From Thermodesulfobacteriota bacterium (GTDB taxonomy: Bacteria > Desulfobacterota > Syntrophobacteria > BM002), in contig CAMYLW010000158.1 of the NCBI GenBank assembly GCA_947259475.1, forward strand, positions 1 through 5,959: a stretch of 5,959 bases of DNA. Reading direction: 5' to 3'. The notes beneath the pieces were generated by a model. That model did not search any database. It was not told where the DNA came from and worked only from the letters and a program-made list of their open reading frames with translations. Shown here piece by piece: positions 1-5,829 of this stretch. Both the position numbers and the translations under genes were made by a program. How positions within the stretch are numbered: position 1 is the stretch's first letter; the number at the start of each line of letters is the position of its first letter.

Positions 1-1100
1 TATCGGTAGTCCAGTACTTCATCCTGGCCACCGCTTTGATCATCATCAAAATCTTCATACCGGGCCGCAAACTCCAGCGGCACCGACTCCAACGGTCGAA
101 AAGCAAGTCCCACAACCCAGGCACTATCCTTGTTTTCTTCCCCGTTTTCCCCTTTTTCTCGTTCTAAGGCGGTGATGTATTCTGCGTCCAAACTGAACTT
201 CCAGACCTCTAAAGTAAAGGCCCCCCCTATGGTCCGGTTGCGGTCGCCATCGCCTGGTTCACTGTCGTAGAAAACACTGAAAGTAAGCATGTCTTCTACT
301 GGCTCGAGTGTGACATTGGCAATGAAAGAATTCACATCATCCTCTTCTTTGCGATCCGGCGTGAACTCATGTGTATTGAAATCATCGAGGTTTTCAATGA
401 TCTCCTGGCCTTCATAGACGGTGATGGAAATGTCCAGTCCGTAGAAGTCAGGAGCAAAACCCAAGGTGGCACCTACTGTGTCTACCTCATAAAGGTCCTC
501 AGTGATGGGAGCAACGATCAAGCGATCTTCAAAAACGCCGAAAGGCAGGGTGGTTAAACCGCCAGTGAAGTACAAGGGGACCCGAGGGCACTCAAAGGTG
601 AAAATGGCTTCATCCAACTTTATATTCTTGTCCCCATCTTCCTTGCCGACATCATCAGCAGTCACCACAACTTTGGATTTGACCCATTCGTTGAAAAACA
701 CCCTGAGTTCAAGTTCCGCCGAACCCAGACCCAGGTCAGAAGTACTGTTACTATTCTTGTCAGAGACATCTGAGCGGTCATAGTAGTCAAAATCAAGGTC
801 GATGAAGCCACCCAGGGTGATCTTTTCCACGGGTAACCTTGAAAGTATGGGAGTTCCTTCGGTTTCTTCATCCTCATCATCAATGTCTTCAGTTTCTATT
901 GGTTGCTGTTCTTGCTCCTCGAGTTCAGTTTCAACGGAATGTTTTTCTTCTATCTCCTCTTTTCCCTCACGCTGTAGATTTTCTTTCTGCTCAATTGCAA
1001 CTGAAGGTTTTTCTGCGGCAGCGACCATGGAACAGAGCAGAAAGGTAGTCAAAACCACAAGTGCACAACACACATGAGCCCTGGTAAATAGTCTCCGCAT
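1..1100 (-). CDS. Outer-membrane beta-barrel protein, LbtU-like siderophore porin (partial)
   Basis: This reading frame is open from an ATG at 1100 to the window edge, giving 366 codons with the C-terminus missing. GGGAGAAGAG directly before the ATG is a good ribosome binding site. Residues 1-29 look like a Sec signal peptide: basic MRR start, hydrophobic core, probable cleavage after Ala27-Ala28-Ala29. Residues about 30-85 form a very acidic, Glu/Asp-rich, low-complexity linker. From residue about 93 (KITLGGFIDLDFDYY) the protein alternates short amphipathic strands and polar turns, as in an outer-membrane barrel. The central stretch with YFTGGLTTLPFGVFEDRL, followed by an ITEDLYEV segment, resembles by eye the signature region of LbtU-type porins, whose Legionella member takes up legiobactin. 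That family match is from memory. A generic porin is the alternative, and substrate is unknown. It is divergent from the por operon, with no evident functional link. Confidence 0.65.
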   Translation of the reverse strand, partial: MRRLFTRAHVCCALVVLTTFLLCSMVAAAEKPSVAIEQKENLQREGKEEIEEKHSVETELEEQEQQPIETEDIDDEDEETEGTPILSRLPVEKITLGGFIDLDFDYYDRSDVSDKNSNSTSDLGLGSAELELRVFFNEWVKSKVVVTADDVGKEDGDKNIKLDEAIFTFECPRVPLYFTGGLTTLPFGVFEDRLIVAPITEDLYEVDTVGATLGFAPDFYGLDISITVYEGQEIIENLDDFNTHEFTPDRKEEDDVNSFIANVTLEPVEDMLTFSVFYDSEPGDGDRNRTIGGAFTLEVWKFSLDAEYITALEREKGENGEENKDSAWVVGLAFRPLESVPLEFAARYEDFDDDQSGGQDEVLDYR

Positions 1101-1162
1101 CTCTTCTCCCTATGCTTGTAATCAGAAAAGAATTACGTCCAACATGCTTTCCTCAGGAGACG

Positions 1163-1191
1163 ATCTTAATGAGATAGCAGTAAATTAGCAA
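1163..1191 (-). promoter_or_regulatory. Probable sigma70-type promoter of the porin gene
   Basis: Read on the minus strand there is a TTGCTA -35 box, a 17-bp spacer and a TAAGAT -10 box. Each hexamer matches consensus at four of six positions, and the spacing is optimal. The -10 box lies about 60 nt before the porin ATG, leaving a short leader. I see no operator-like palindrome (for example a Fur box) overlapping it, so iron regulation is not supported by the sequence. It was found by eye. Confidence 0.4.
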
Positions 1192-1340
1192 AATCGGCAG
1201 ATGATTGCAGCAAGAAAGGTGCCGGCCAGGAAAACCACCTGCATGGTTCCCTATTCCACGGGCAGGGCTCGGTTTCAGATTGAATTAGATAAAGTTTTAG
1301 GTTATATTTTGTGAAATAATTTACGAGAAGAAAAGAAGAG

Positions 1341-1368
1341 TCGAAAAGCAGTGGTAAAAATGTTATAG
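1341..1368 (+). promoter_or_regulatory. Candidate promoter for the por operon
   Basis: A TCGAAA -35-like box and a TTATAG -10-like box lie 16 bp apart, about 44 nt before the porC start codon. The -35 match is mediocre. Other A/T-rich candidates exist upstream, such as the TTATATTTTG region near 1302. It is the best-placed candidate but weakly supported. Confidence 0.25.
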
Positions 1369-1397
1369 TCCGCCGTGCAATAAAGCACGAATCTATC

Positions 1398-1405
1398 AGA
1401 AGGTG
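1398..1405 (+). promoter_or_regulatory. Ribosome binding site that fixes the porC start
   Basis: AGAAGGTG lies 6 nt upstream of the ATG at 1412. An alternative GTG start at 1403 falls inside this Shine-Dalgarno sequence and would add three residues (GTG-AAA-GAC). The ATG at 1412 is therefore the better start, and the resulting MIEIRIHGRGGQG N-terminus is typical of POR gamma subunits. Confidence 0.75.
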
Positions 1406-1411
1406 AAAGAC

Positions 1412-1963
1412 ATGATTGAAATTCGGATTCATGGTCGAGGTGGACAGGGAAACGTGGCAGCGGCGGAGCTTTTGTCCATCGCAGCGTTCAAAGACGGCAA
1501 ATTTGCCCAGGCCTTTCCTTCTTTCGGAGCAGAGCGCATAGGAGCACCTGTCCAGGCTTTTGTCAGAATCGACGACAAAAAGATTCGGACCCGGGAGGAG
1601 GTACGAACTCCGGATTACCTGATCGTCCAGGACTATCATTTAATTGGTGCAGTGCCTGTTTTGGACGGCATAAAACCTGATGGTTTGGTACTGATCAATG
1701 CTGAACAAAAACCCGAGGACCTGAATCTCAAAACAACTGCAAGAGTGGAAACCATTCCTGCCACCGAAATCGCCCTTGAGATCATAGGCAGGCCCATACC
1801 CAATGCGATCATGATCGGAGCCTTTTGTTCCATTACCGGTCTGGTGAGTTTGGGGGCGGCCCAGGAGGCCGTTATGGAGAAGTTTCCCGGCAGGGTTGGT
1901 GAAAACAACATAGCTGCCCTCCAGAGGGCCGTGGAAATCATGGAGAAGAGGAGAGATGCTTAA
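1412..1963 (+). CDS. porC: Pyruvate:ferredoxin oxidoreductase, gamma subunit (PorC)
   Basis: Gamma subunit of a separate-subunit 2-oxoacid:ferredoxin oxidoreductase, cytoplasmic, 183 aa and thus the usual length for the family. The N-terminal HGRGGQGNVAAAELL motif is the family hallmark, and the FPSFGAERIGAPVQAFVRI stretch about 25 residues on is also characteristic. A glycine-rich C-terminal half (MIGAFCSITGLVSLGAAQEAV) completes the domain. In this family the subunit packs against alpha and beta and is thought to take part in the CoA-dependent step. No ferredoxin domain is fused to it. It is the first gene of the operon; its stop overlaps the porA start by 8 nt (ATGCTTAA), which suggests translational coupling. 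A longer start at 1403 (GTG) is possible but would sit in the ribosome binding site. Confidence 0.93.
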   Translation: MIEIRIHGRGGQGNVAAAELLSIAAFKDGKFAQAFPSFGAERIGAPVQAFVRIDDKKIRTREEVRTPDYLIVQDYHLIGAVPVLDGIKPDGLVLINAEQKPEDLNLKTTARVETIPATEIALEIIGRPIPNAIMIGAFCSITGLVSLGAAQEAVMEKFPGRVGENNIAALQRAVEIMEKRRDA

Positions 1964-3131
1964 ACAACTTGAAGGATCTCACGCGGTTGCCCATGTAGTA
2001 GCCCAATGCCGACCCAATGTAATTTCTGCCTATCCCATTACGCCGCAAACGCATATTGTGGAAGGGCTGGCGGACATAGTTGGTGCAGGGCAACTGGATG
2101 CAGAATTTATCAATGTGGAAAGCGAGTTTTCTGCAGCCTCAGTGGTTTTAGGAGCCAGTGCTGCGGGCGCCCGCGCCTATACGGCAACGTCATCTCAGGG
2201 ACTGTTGCTGATGAGCGAAGTTATCTACTGCATTGCCGGGATGCGCTTGCCAATCGTGATGACATGTGCCAATCGCGCCATATCCGCGCCGCTCAGCATA
2301 TGGAATGACCATCAGGATTCAATGGCGGTTAGGGACGCGGGCTGGATTCAACTCCATGCCGAGGACAACCAGGAGGCTTCGGACTTGCACATCCAGGCCT
2401 TCAAGATTGCGGAACGGACCTTTCTGCCGGTGATGGTTTGCATGGATGGCTTTATTCTTACCCATGCCTATGAACAGGTAGACCTTCCCGAACAAAAAGA
2501 GGTGGATGACTTCTTGCCTACTTTTAAGCCCAGGCACATCGTCGACCCCAGGTGGCCGAGAGGTATCGGCCTGTTTGCCGACCCTCGCTTCTATATGGAA
2601 ACCCGGTACATCTTGCACCGTGCTCTGGAAAAATCCGAGGAAACCATAAAAGAAGTAAGCTCTGAATTTGCCAAGGCTTTTGGCAGAGAGAGCGGCGGCT
2701 TCATCAAGACCTACAAGCTGGAAGAGGCCGACGTGGTAGTCGTTTCCATGGGTTCGGTGGTGGGCACCATAAAAGAGCTCATTGACCAGCTCGAGGAAGA
2801 GGGCAAGAAGGTTGGGCTTCTGCAAATATGCTCCTACCGCCCCTTTCCGCGACATGAGGTTTACCGGGCCTTGAAGGATAAAATGAACATCGTGGTGCTG
2901 GAGAAGTGCATTTCCCTGGGAAGAGGCGGCATCTTAGCCAGCGATGTTCGCTGGTCTTTTCCACGGGCGGAGAAAAGGGATCGTGACATAAGTAGTTTTG
3001 TTGCCGGCCTGGGAGGTCGCAATATATCAATTGATGACTTGCGTTATATGGTGGAAAAGGTAGGGAAAGAGCCCGTGGAATTTGAGTTTTTGGGCTTGCG
3101 GACAGAACTCATAGCAGAGAAAGAGATGTAA
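1956..3131 (+). CDS. porA: Pyruvate:ferredoxin oxidoreductase, alpha subunit (PorA)
   Basis: Alpha subunit of POR, 391 aa, full length for separate-subunit enzymes. The N-terminal pyrimidine-binding-like domain carries AYPITPQT at 25-32 and the VESEFSA stretch at 54-60 that holds the conserved catalytic-region glutamate, followed by TSSQG at 78-82. NRAISAP at 106-112 and WNDHQDS at 116-122 are the pyruvate-type version of the substrate region; 2-oxoglutarate enzymes normally differ here, so pyruvate is the likeliest substrate. The second half holds a transketolase C-terminal-like domain (DVVVVSMGSVVGTIKELI, then QICSYRPFP and LEKCISLGRGG). With PorB it binds thiamine diphosphate and catalyses reversible oxidative decarboxylation of pyruvate to acetyl-CoA and CO2. 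The start codon lies within the end of porC, with purine-rich GGAGAAGAGGAG just upstream as ribosome binding site. Only two bases separate it from porB. Confidence 0.95.
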   Translation: MLKQLEGSHAVAHVVAQCRPNVISAYPITPQTHIVEGLADIVGAGQLDAEFINVESEFSAASVVLGASAAGARAYTATSSQGLLLMSEVIYCIAGMRLPIVMTCANRAISAPLSIWNDHQDSMAVRDAGWIQLHAEDNQEASDLHIQAFKIAERTFLPVMVCMDGFILTHAYEQVDLPEQKEVDDFLPTFKPRHIVDPRWPRGIGLFADPRFYMETRYILHRALEKSEETIKEVSSEFAKAFGRESGGFIKTYKLEEADVVVVSMGSVVGTIKELIDQLEEEGKKVGLLQICSYRPFPRHEVYRALKDKMNIVVLEKCISLGRGGILASDVRWSFPRAEKRDRDISSFVAGLGGRNISIDDLRYMVEKVGKEPVEFEFLGLRTELIAEKEM

Positions 3132-3133
3132 CC

Positions 3134-4024
3134 ATGAGAGAACAATCCAAATACCTCGAAGGCGTAGACAAAAAAGATTTGTTTGCTAGTGGGCACCGGG
3201 CTTGTGGTGGCTGTGGTCAAGCTCTGGCCGCCCGACTGGTGGCAGATGCTGCCGGTGAGAACACCATTGCCTGTGTAGCCACCGGCTGCCTGGAAGTGTT
3301 TAGCGCCCCCTATCCTGATCCTTCCTGGCGAATTCCCTTTTTGCACAGCCTGTTTGAAAATGCGGCGGCTGTTGCCTCCGGTGTGGACGCTGCCTATAAA
3401 GCGCTCAACAAGGGGCCGGTCAACATTATCGCCCAGGGAGGAGACGGCAGTACTGCCGACATTGGTTTGCAAAGTATCAGCGGCATGTTTGAACGGGGCC
3501 ATAACATTCTCTATGTCTGCTACGACAATGAGGCCTACATGAACACCGGGGTGCAGCGTTCAAGCTTTACTCCCTATGGTGCCCGGACCTCCACAACACC
3601 CACGGGTAATACAACCCGCAAGAAAAACATGCCGATGCTTGCGGCGGACCATGGCATCCCGTACGTGGCTACTGCCACAGTTGATGATTTCAGGGATCTG
3701 CAGCTGAAGATTAGGAAGGCGCTCACCATTGAGGGTCCCAAATACATCCACATCCTGGCACCCTGTCCGTTGGGTTGGGGGCATCACGGGGAACTTACCG
3801 TGGAGATATGTCGCTTGGCCAAAGACACCGGGCTTTTCCCCGTATATGAAATTGTTGACGGCAAGGTGACCAATGTGAAGAAGATCCCGGTAAAAGTGGC
3901 GGTGGAAGAATATTTGAAACCGCAAGGAAGGTTCAAGCATCTCTTCAAGAAAGGGGTGCCAACCAAAGAAGTGGATGAAATCCAAGAGATCGCCAACCAG
4001 AACATAGAGAGGTTTAATCTGTAA
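3134..4024 (+). CDS. porB: Pyruvate:ferredoxin oxidoreductase, beta subunit (PorB)
   Basis: Beta subunit of POR, 296 aa, full length. It supplies the thiamine-diphosphate pyrophosphate/Mg site: GGDGSTADIG at 102-111 is followed by DNEAYMNTGVQRS at 131-143, the standard GDG...N motif. Four cysteines that in this family ligate the proximal [4Fe-4S] cluster are present: Cys24 and Cys27 (CGGCG), Cys52 (ATGC) and Cys211 (APCPLGWGH). All known key residues therefore look intact and the catalytic core should be active. RIPFLHSLFENAAAVASG (66-83) and the C-terminal VEEYLKPQGRFKHL are typical of pyruvate enzymes. It starts two bases after porA. Its TAA shares one base with the next ATG (TAATG), tying the flavoprotein to the same translational unit. 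Confidence 0.95.
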   Translation: MREQSKYLEGVDKKDLFASGHRACGGCGQALAARLVADAAGENTIACVATGCLEVFSAPYPDPSWRIPFLHSLFENAAAVASGVDAAYKALNKGPVNIIAQGGDGSTADIGLQSISGMFERGHNILYVCYDNEAYMNTGVQRSSFTPYGARTSTTPTGNTTRKKNMPMLAADHGIPYVATATVDDFRDLQLKIRKALTIEGPKYIHILAPCPLGWGHHGELTVEICRLAKDTGLFPVYEIVDGKVTNVKKIPVKVAVEEYLKPQGRFKHLFKKGVPTKEVDEIQEIANQNIERFNL

Positions 4025-5235
4025 TGGAAAAGCTACCTTTAGGACTAGCTCTGGATTTACGCAAAGTTGTTCCTTATGAGACCGGCTCTTGGCGGACTCT
4101 GTTGCCGGTCAATATCATGCAAACCCCGCCCTGTAACCACGGCTGCCCTGCAGGAAACGATATCCGTGGTTTTCTCAGAACTCTGGCGGAGAAAAAGGAC
4201 TATGAAGCAGCCTGGCATGTGTTGACCCGCACCAACCCTTTGCCGGCAATCTGCGGCAGGGTCTGTCCTCATCCCTGTGAAGATGGGTGTAATCGTCGGG
4301 ACTTTGACTCACCTGTGGCCATAAACAGCGCAGAGCGCGCTGTTGGTGACTACGGCCTGGAGGAGAACCTGGAGCACAAAAAGCTCATTGCCTCTAGAAA
4401 AGAGAAGGTGGCGGTAATTGGCTCCGGGCCGGCGGGACTGTCCTGCGCCTTTCACCTGGCCAAAAGAGGATTTCAGGTGAAGATATTCGAGGCCTATGGT
4501 GAGCCCGGAGGCATGATGCGCTACGGTATTCCCTCCTATCGACTGCCAAATTATGTCTTGCGGCAAGAGCTCGAAAACATATGGAAGCTGGGCATTGAAC
4601 TGGAGTGCAATATCAAGGTCGGCGTCAATATCCCCCTGGATCAGCTGATCCAAACGTATGATGCTGTCTTTACGGGGATTGGAGCCCAAACAGGACTGTC
4701 CATTGATATACCTGGTCAGGATGCCCGGAACGTTTTTTCCGGGGTGGAGTTTCTGAGAGAGGTGAACAGCGGTAAGTATGTTGATGTTGGCAAAGACGTG
4801 GTAGTTATCGGCGGCGGCAACACGGCCATGGACTGCGCCCGGGTGGCAAAACGGCTGGGGGCGAATGTGAGTGTGGTCTACCGTCGCACCCGAGTGGAGA
4901 TGCCCGCTATAACCGCCGAGATCGATGAAGCCATGGAAGAGCGCGTCATGTTCCGCTATCACACCAACCCGGTGAAAATCATTCAGGATAACGACAAGGT
5001 GGTGGGCATTTTGTCCGTGCAAATGGAGTTAAAGGAGCCTGATGCCAGCGGCCGGGCCAGGCCGGTTCCCATTGCCGGGTCAGATTCAGTTATTCCGGCT
5101 GATACGGTAATACTGGCCACGGGTCAGGCGGTGGACTATGACGGCATAGAAGTTCACAAGATAGACAATAAATGGATTTCCGCCAATGAGAATCTGATGA
5201 CCAGCATCGATGGCGTCTTTGCGGGTGGCGACTGA
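4024..5235 (+). CDS. 5' fragment: Fe-S/FAD/NADPH module of the GltD-like protein (truncated)
   Basis: This is the 403-aa product that would be made from the normal start before the duplication-induced TGA. Cysteines 37, 41, 77, 81, 85 and 89 (CNHGC and CGRVCPHPCEDGC) form the N-terminal Fe-S region typical of GltD and dihydropyrimidine dehydrogenase. GSGPAG at 133-138 and the GGMMRYGIPSYRLP stretch (161-174) mark the FAD fold. GGGNTA at 263-268 and YRRTR at 286-290, with its arginines, indicate NADPH rather than NADH. The fragment ends at VFAGGD, cutting the last FAD-binding motif in two, so flavin binding could be weakened, and it lacks all the ferredoxin cysteines. Its start shares a base with the porB stop, with AGAGAGG about 10 nt upstream of the ATG. 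Confidence 0.6.
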   Translation: MEKLPLGLALDLRKVVPYETGSWRTLLPVNIMQTPPCNHGCPAGNDIRGFLRTLAEKKDYEAAWHVLTRTNPLPAICGRVCPHPCEDGCNRRDFDSPVAINSAERAVGDYGLEENLEHKKLIASRKEKVAVIGSGPAGLSCAFHLAKRGFQVKIFEAYGEPGGMMRYGIPSYRLPNYVLRQELENIWKLGIELECNIKVGVNIPLDQLIQTYDAVFTGIGAQTGLSIDIPGQDARNVFSGVEFLREVNSGKYVDVGKDVVVIGGGNTAMDCARVAKRLGANVSVVYRRTRVEMPAITAEIDEAMEERVMFRYHTNPVKIIQDNDKVVGILSVQMELKEPDASGRARPVPIAGSDSVIPADTVILATGQAVDYDGIEVHKIDNKWISANENLMTSIDGVFAGGD

Positions 5236-5278
5236 GAATCTGATGACCAGCATCGATGGCGTCTTTGCGGGTGGCGAC
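5187..5278 (+). repeat. Perfect 46-bp direct tandem duplication
   Basis: Copy one spans 5187-5232 and copy two 5233-5278, identical at all 46 positions and directly adjacent. The unit begins TGAGAATCTGATGACC and ends GCGGGTGGCGAC, encoding the ENLMTSIDGVFAGGD segment of the flavoprotein. The unit starts with TGA; in copy one that TGA straddles two codons (AAT-GAG), while in copy two it is read in frame and stops translation. Absence of any base difference implies a very recent event or an artefact. Confidence 0.97.
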
Positions 5279-5722
5279 GCCGTTCTGGGCTTGGAGACTG
5301 TGTCCGCTGCCATAGGCCAGGGCACTCGAGCTGCTTCCGCCATTGAAGACTACATCGACGGCAATGTGGAAAGCCGTCTGGCGAGCCCGCCGGTGATACA
5401 TTCCAAGGACTTGAACACCTACTATTACCAAAAGACCAGACGGTTTGAGAAGGAAGCCTTGCCGATCCACATGCGTCTGAAGCATTTTAAGGAGCTCTAT
5501 CCTGCCCTCGATCCTGAAGCGATCATCGATGAATCCGAAAGATGCTTTAGCTGTGGACTCTGCTATAACTGTGGTAATTGCTTTATGTATTGCCCGGACA
5601 ATGCGGTTAAGATATCTGAAAAAACCGGACTGTACGAATTCGACTTGGATTTCTGCAAGGGCTGCGGTCTTTGCGCCAAAGAGTGTCCCTGCCGTTACAT
5701 TCAGATGACACTGGAAAAATAA
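5210..5722 (+). CDS. 3' fragment: PorD-like 2x[4Fe-4S] ferredoxin module (start uncertain)
   Basis: This is the downstream +1 frame, up to 170 aa from an ATG at 5210 that lies in the first repeat copy. A second ATG at 5243, 7 nt after the TGA, would give 159 aa by reinitiation. Neither has a convincing ribosome binding site, so independent expression is doubtful. It carries the end of the FAD domain (GGDAVLGLETVSAAIGQG), a linker, then a Cys-rich cluster region CFSCGLCYNCGNCFMYCP and a second motif CKGCGLCAKECPC; together they offer ligands for two [4Fe-4S] clusters. The second half closely resembles the POR delta subunit (PorD) pattern. In the intact protein these are residues 404-550. The first 10 residues from 5210 are out-of-frame readings of repeat sequence and not native. 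Confidence 0.5.
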   Translation: MASLRVATENLMTSIDGVFAGGDAVLGLETVSAAIGQGTRAASAIEDYIDGNVESRLASPPVIHSKDLNTYYYQKTRRFEKEALPIHMRLKHFKELYPALDPEAIIDESERCFSCGLCYNCGNCFMYCPDNAVKISEKTGLYEFDLDFCKGCGLCAKECPCRYIQMTLEK

Positions 5723-5725
5723 CAA

Positions 5726-5755
5726 CGCATAGCGCCAAGCGCCAAGCGCATAGCG
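5726..5755 (+). repeat. Heptameric tandem repeat
   Basis: Four 7-bp units run head to tail from 4 nt after the stop codon of the operon's last gene: CGCATAG, CGCCAAG, CGCCAAG, CGCATAG, then a partial CG. The two unit types are arranged A-B-B-A and differ at two positions. It lies between the stop codon and the terminator and encodes nothing. Short heptamer arrays of this kind occur in intergenic DNA of various bacteria; no function is evident. Confidence 0.75.
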
Positions 5756-5763
5756 TAGAATCA

Positions 5764-5797
5764 AAAGGCCATCCAATAATGGATGGCCTTTCTCTTT
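5764..5797 (+). terminator. Rho-independent terminator of the por operon
   Basis: AAAGGCCATCCA and TGGATGGCCTTT form a perfect 12-bp stem around an ATAA loop, followed by the T-rich run TTTCTCTTT. It lies about 40 nt past the last stop codon, the expected place for the operon's terminator. The stem is symmetric and A-rich on its left side, so it could work from the other strand too. Confidence 0.85.
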
Positions 5798-5805
5798 ATA
5801 AAAGT

Positions 5806-5825
5806 CCCCCTTTACTAAAGGGGGG
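5806..5825. repeat. C/G-rich palindromic hairpin
   Basis: CCCCCTTT and AAAGGGGG pair perfectly across an ACT loop, with one spare G. It sits between the terminator and the terminal inverted repeat of the next element, only 4 nt from the latter. Similar short CCCCCTTT/AAAGGGGG palindromes are scattered in many bacterial genomes. It could be an independent repeat or part of the adjoining element. Confidence 0.6.
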
Positions 5826-5829
5826 TTGG

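Larger units (their letters stand above)
1101..1411. other. Divergent intergenic region
   Basis: This 311-bp gap separates the minus-strand porin gene from the plus-strand por operon. I see no convincing small gene, tRNA or strong hairpin in it. The half near the porin holds a sigma70-like promoter reading left. The A/T-rich part from about 1280 to 1370 holds weak promoter-like sequence reading right. The middle (about 1210-1275) is more G/C-rich and I cannot assign it a role. Confidence 0.6.
4024..5722 (+). pseudogene. GltD-like NADPH flavoprotein fused to PorD-like ferredoxin domain, frame broken by a 46-bp duplication
   Basis: As read, this gene is interrupted: codon 403 is followed by TGA at 5233-5235, exactly where a perfect 46-bp tandem copy begins. 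Because 46 is one more than a multiple of three, the rest continues in the +1 frame. Deleting one copy gives an uninterrupted 550-aa protein with the expected GGDAVLG junction. That length and architecture match a known group of glutamate-synthase-small-subunit-like proteins with C-terminal ferredoxin domains. Reconstructed order: N-terminal Fe-S helical domain (about 30-110), FAD Rossmann fold (about 127-255), inserted NADPH domain (about 258-375), return to FAD domain (to about 425), two [4Fe-4S] ferredoxin clusters (492-541). The likely role is electron exchange between POR and NADP(H), with the ferredoxin part replacing the absent delta subunit. It could be a real mutation or an assembly error. 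A true glutamate synthase role is unlikely, since no large subunit is nearby. Confidence 0.85.

Noticed and set aside
802..1077. Plus-strand Ser-rich open frame of 91 codons
   Set aside because: The serine runs are the antisense reading of the Glu/Asp-rich linker in the minus-strand porin gene, which has a signal peptide and ribosome binding site.
1166..1639. Minus-strand open frame of 157 codons spanning the intergenic region and start of porC
   Set aside because: Two thirds of it is antisense to porC and the rest is A/T-rich promoter region; there is no recognisable protein signature.
2319..2855. Minus-strand open frame of 178 codons inside porA
   Set aside because: It is antisense to an intact conserved gene and has no recognisable motifs.
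4309..5022. Minus-strand open frame of 237 codons opposite the flavoprotein gene
   Set aside because: It lies fully antisense to a strongly conserved coding region, its translation shows no recognisable domain, and it is a shadow of codon bias.
5225..5245. Programmed +1 frameshift at GGC-GAC-TGA that would fuse the two halves with a 15-residue duplicated segment
   Set aside because: The frame relation is right, but GAC before TGA is not a slippery codon like the CTT-TGA of prfB, and no Shine-Dalgarno-like stimulator sits at the needed spacing. The perfect duplication explains the break better.
5090..5776. Minus-strand open frame of 228 codons across the duplication, ferredoxin module and terminator
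   Set aside because: It is antisense to cysteine-motif coding sequence, begins inside the terminator stem and contains the translated repeat twice; no domain is recognisable.
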